Part shown: positions 61,879-64,000 of the stretch, piece by piece
Layout: each line of letters begins with the position of its first letter
Position numbering within the stretch: the first letter of the stretch is position 1
NCBI GenBank assembly: GCA_019614645.1
Contig: JABWDB010000012.1
Location: 5,456,001-5,520,000 of the forward strand
DNA: 64,000 nt
Source: Stratiolaelaps scimitus
Taxonomy: Eukaryota > Arthropoda > Arachnida > Mesostigmata > Laelapidae
Reading direction: 5' to 3'
The notes under the pieces: generated by a model
Told to the model about the DNA's origin: nothing
Database searches by the model: none
The model's input: the letters and a program-made list of their open reading frames with translations, nothing else
Program-made: the position numbers and the translations under genes

Positions 61879-63935
61879 TTTTAGTTTTTAGTTTTTTTTT
61901 AATATATATAATTTCACACGATCGATCATTGTTGTACGGCGATTCCCGTTATCTAGTTGTCATGACAAAAAAAATCGCATACGCAGAACAATAGCGCGAT
62001 GACGGTAGCAGCCAAAATCGTCGAAACGAACGCCCCGAGACAAGGGTCATTATATATATTTCAACCAGAATCAAAACAGTCTGCGGTGTCGTGGAACGTA
62101 TCACCAAATCATTCAGCGAGATATCTGCTCTCAGTTACCTATGTCTCTTAACCAGAACAGCAACAACAACAACAATAAACTGGCCCCCAGCAGATTTCAA
62201 CATGGCAGTAGAATACGTGTTTCGATGTGAACGAAGATCTGGAAATGGTCGTCGGAAAAGCGGCGTACACACGCGGCGCCATCTCGAATCGGGATCGATG
62301 TTCGCTTTTGCGCTGCTTCGCCGCTGACCAGATCCATGAGCCGGGGCCCTGTTAGACACAAAAGTAAATAGGGTGACACTCAAAAGGGTCAACCCCATCC
62401 CTTTCTTCCGAAGCTGTAGCCGCATCTTCGTCCCGCTCCGGTTCGCACAGAATCCTTTTCAGATCTGCCCGGAAATCTTGTCCGCCCGCTTCGTACGCCG
62501 TGGCGCTGGGTCTCCCACTGTGCGGCCGACGATCTCGGACACAGACGGGTTTCGTATTTCATCTGTGTTTACCTGTTCGCGCGTCATCCCACGTCGGCCA
62601 GACGAGTTATCGGCTGCTCAGTCCAGAGCAGCAGCTCTACCTAGTAACACAAACTATCGTACAATCAACAGGACAGCAAGCGTATTAGTTATTAACCGAT
62701 CCGGCAGGGTGCCACCCACGGGCTGTGGGGTCGACGAAGAGCGCTGGTGACTCCAGAGACGCTGGTGCTTGATGCTCGAATCGAATCAGCATGGTACGAA
62801 CTAGCTACGGAGAACGTAACGGAAAGCGCCGAATATCTGAGGTACTCGACAAAATGGTTTTTTTTTTGTCTCTCTCACCTGTATTTTCGGTCAAGCGTGT
62901 GCAGATATGTATATAACAACTATTCACGTGCCTGTTGTATCTGTGAATTTCGTTCGCCGTATCGATTTTGATCGGATATACGCTCTGACATCGTAGATAA
63001 TGGATAGAAATGCGTTCGAATCAGCTAATATAATATAACGGTGTGTACTGTAGTGTTCTTCGGCAAATACCTATTATATATTGCTCGATATCCTGCTACG
63101 GAATTGGCTAGGAAATTATCCAGGCCCACGCAAGAACCTCGTGCTCCGCGTGGGACATTGAAGGGGTCATCTCCGCCGCAACAAAGATCTTCCGCTTCCA
63201 TTCGAGATGCTGGCAGAGCGTTCGACAGCCTCCTGCAGACGCGTTGCATAATTCGCCAATGGTAGATATCGACAATGCTATTTCAAGATTGAGATGAGGG
63301 TGCATCTTTTGCTGCGTTCCGTCTCCCGCTCACCGAGCATTGGAAGGCGTCAGAAGTAGCCGCGGTGATTGCGAGATACCCATGCGCACGAGATTTCGAC
63401 GCCTTCTGAATCACTGAGTGGCCGGCGAGAAGGCAACCTCATGTACCCCCCAGGCTATATTGGTCAACACTAAGATTAGCCACTTCACAACCTATGAGCG
63501 AATCCCCCAAAACCAATGGAGGAACGTACGAGAAGCCTTTCATACGTGAGACAGCACAGGTATAGCAGCCCCAGTGCAGCCAAATATAGAGCTCGTCCAC
63601 ATACGAACAGTATTATAATATCTATCAACTGATGAAGTCGATCTCGTTAAAAATGCTGCACCCCAGCCATGTAGTCATGAAGAACCTCGTGCGAGAAGAC
63701 AATAAGACTGGTTGCGAAGTGCGGGAGCCGCCAAGTTACAGTATGTTAATTCCTCGAGATTATCCTCTCTATGCTGTTCGCTATGGCCCTGACAATTTAG
63801 TGACGTCCGAGTATGATAATTTCCACACTGAGCACACACGTTCAGCACACACGAAACACGGTGAACAAAAGTGCACGCTGCGAACTTGGATATACCTGTT
63901 TCAGTGGGCCTTGTTGCGTTTCGGGCTCTTCGTTG

Positions 63936-63955
63936 TCTCTCTCTCTCTCTCTCTC
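63936..63955 (+). repeat. (CT)n microsatellite
   Basis: Twenty bases of CT near the window end. Confidence 0.9.
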
Positions 63956-64000
63956 GTTCGTCGAGGCTAGCCTCGATCGGTAGGGTGACGTCTTTCACAC

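Larger units (their letters stand above)
60383..64000. other. Gene-free stretch to window end
   Basis: Holds TAT, TA and CT repeats and a perfect short hairpin at 61304-61325. A donor-like TTCGAG/GTGAGC occurs at about 61212. No gene recognised. Confidence 0.45.

Overview
This is a gene-poor nuclear window from an animal, most likely an arthropod. The evidence is one intron-containing achaete-scute type bHLH gene, two fossil non-LTR retrotransposons, tRNA-derived short elements and very many (TA)n, (CT)n and trinucleotide microsatellites. A chelicerate (mite or tick) would fit the LINE types I recognise from memory, but the sequence alone does not prove it. I see no bacterial or organellar gene organisation, CRISPR array or rRNA.

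The only gene I can call with confidence lies at 27924-29254 on the plus strand. Its 42-codon first exon is joined by a 320-bp GT-AG intron (phase 0) to a large second exon carrying the whole bHLH domain. The predicted protein has 336 residues, with an ASCL1-like second helix, a Ser/Pro-rich middle, a sumoylation-type motif and an acidic/aromatic patch near the C-terminus.

On the left (1-27 kb) I find no firm gene. This part holds a tRNA-headed SINE (about 11643-11778), twin palindromes (13881-13995), a weak FLYWCH-like open frame (26030-26254) and many microsatellites. On the right (29.5-64 kb) there is a second tRNA-headed SINE beside the longest (TA)n array (about 32.1-32.4 kb). It also holds two copies of a 3' tail shared with the first SINE (36.66 and 52.16 kb) and twin fold-back elements (38458-38863). 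A 5'-truncated R2-like LINE flanked by a 12-bp duplication (43024-43437), a five-copy 31-bp minisatellite (45985-46144) and an internally deleted R1-like LINE (47553-48124) complete this part.

Most other open frames overlap one another, have no recognisable domain, or are low-complexity translations of repeats. A few of the longest are listed at low confidence. The repeats do not form a pathway. They read as the background of a regulatory desert around a developmental transcription factor, a common setting for proneural genes (inference).
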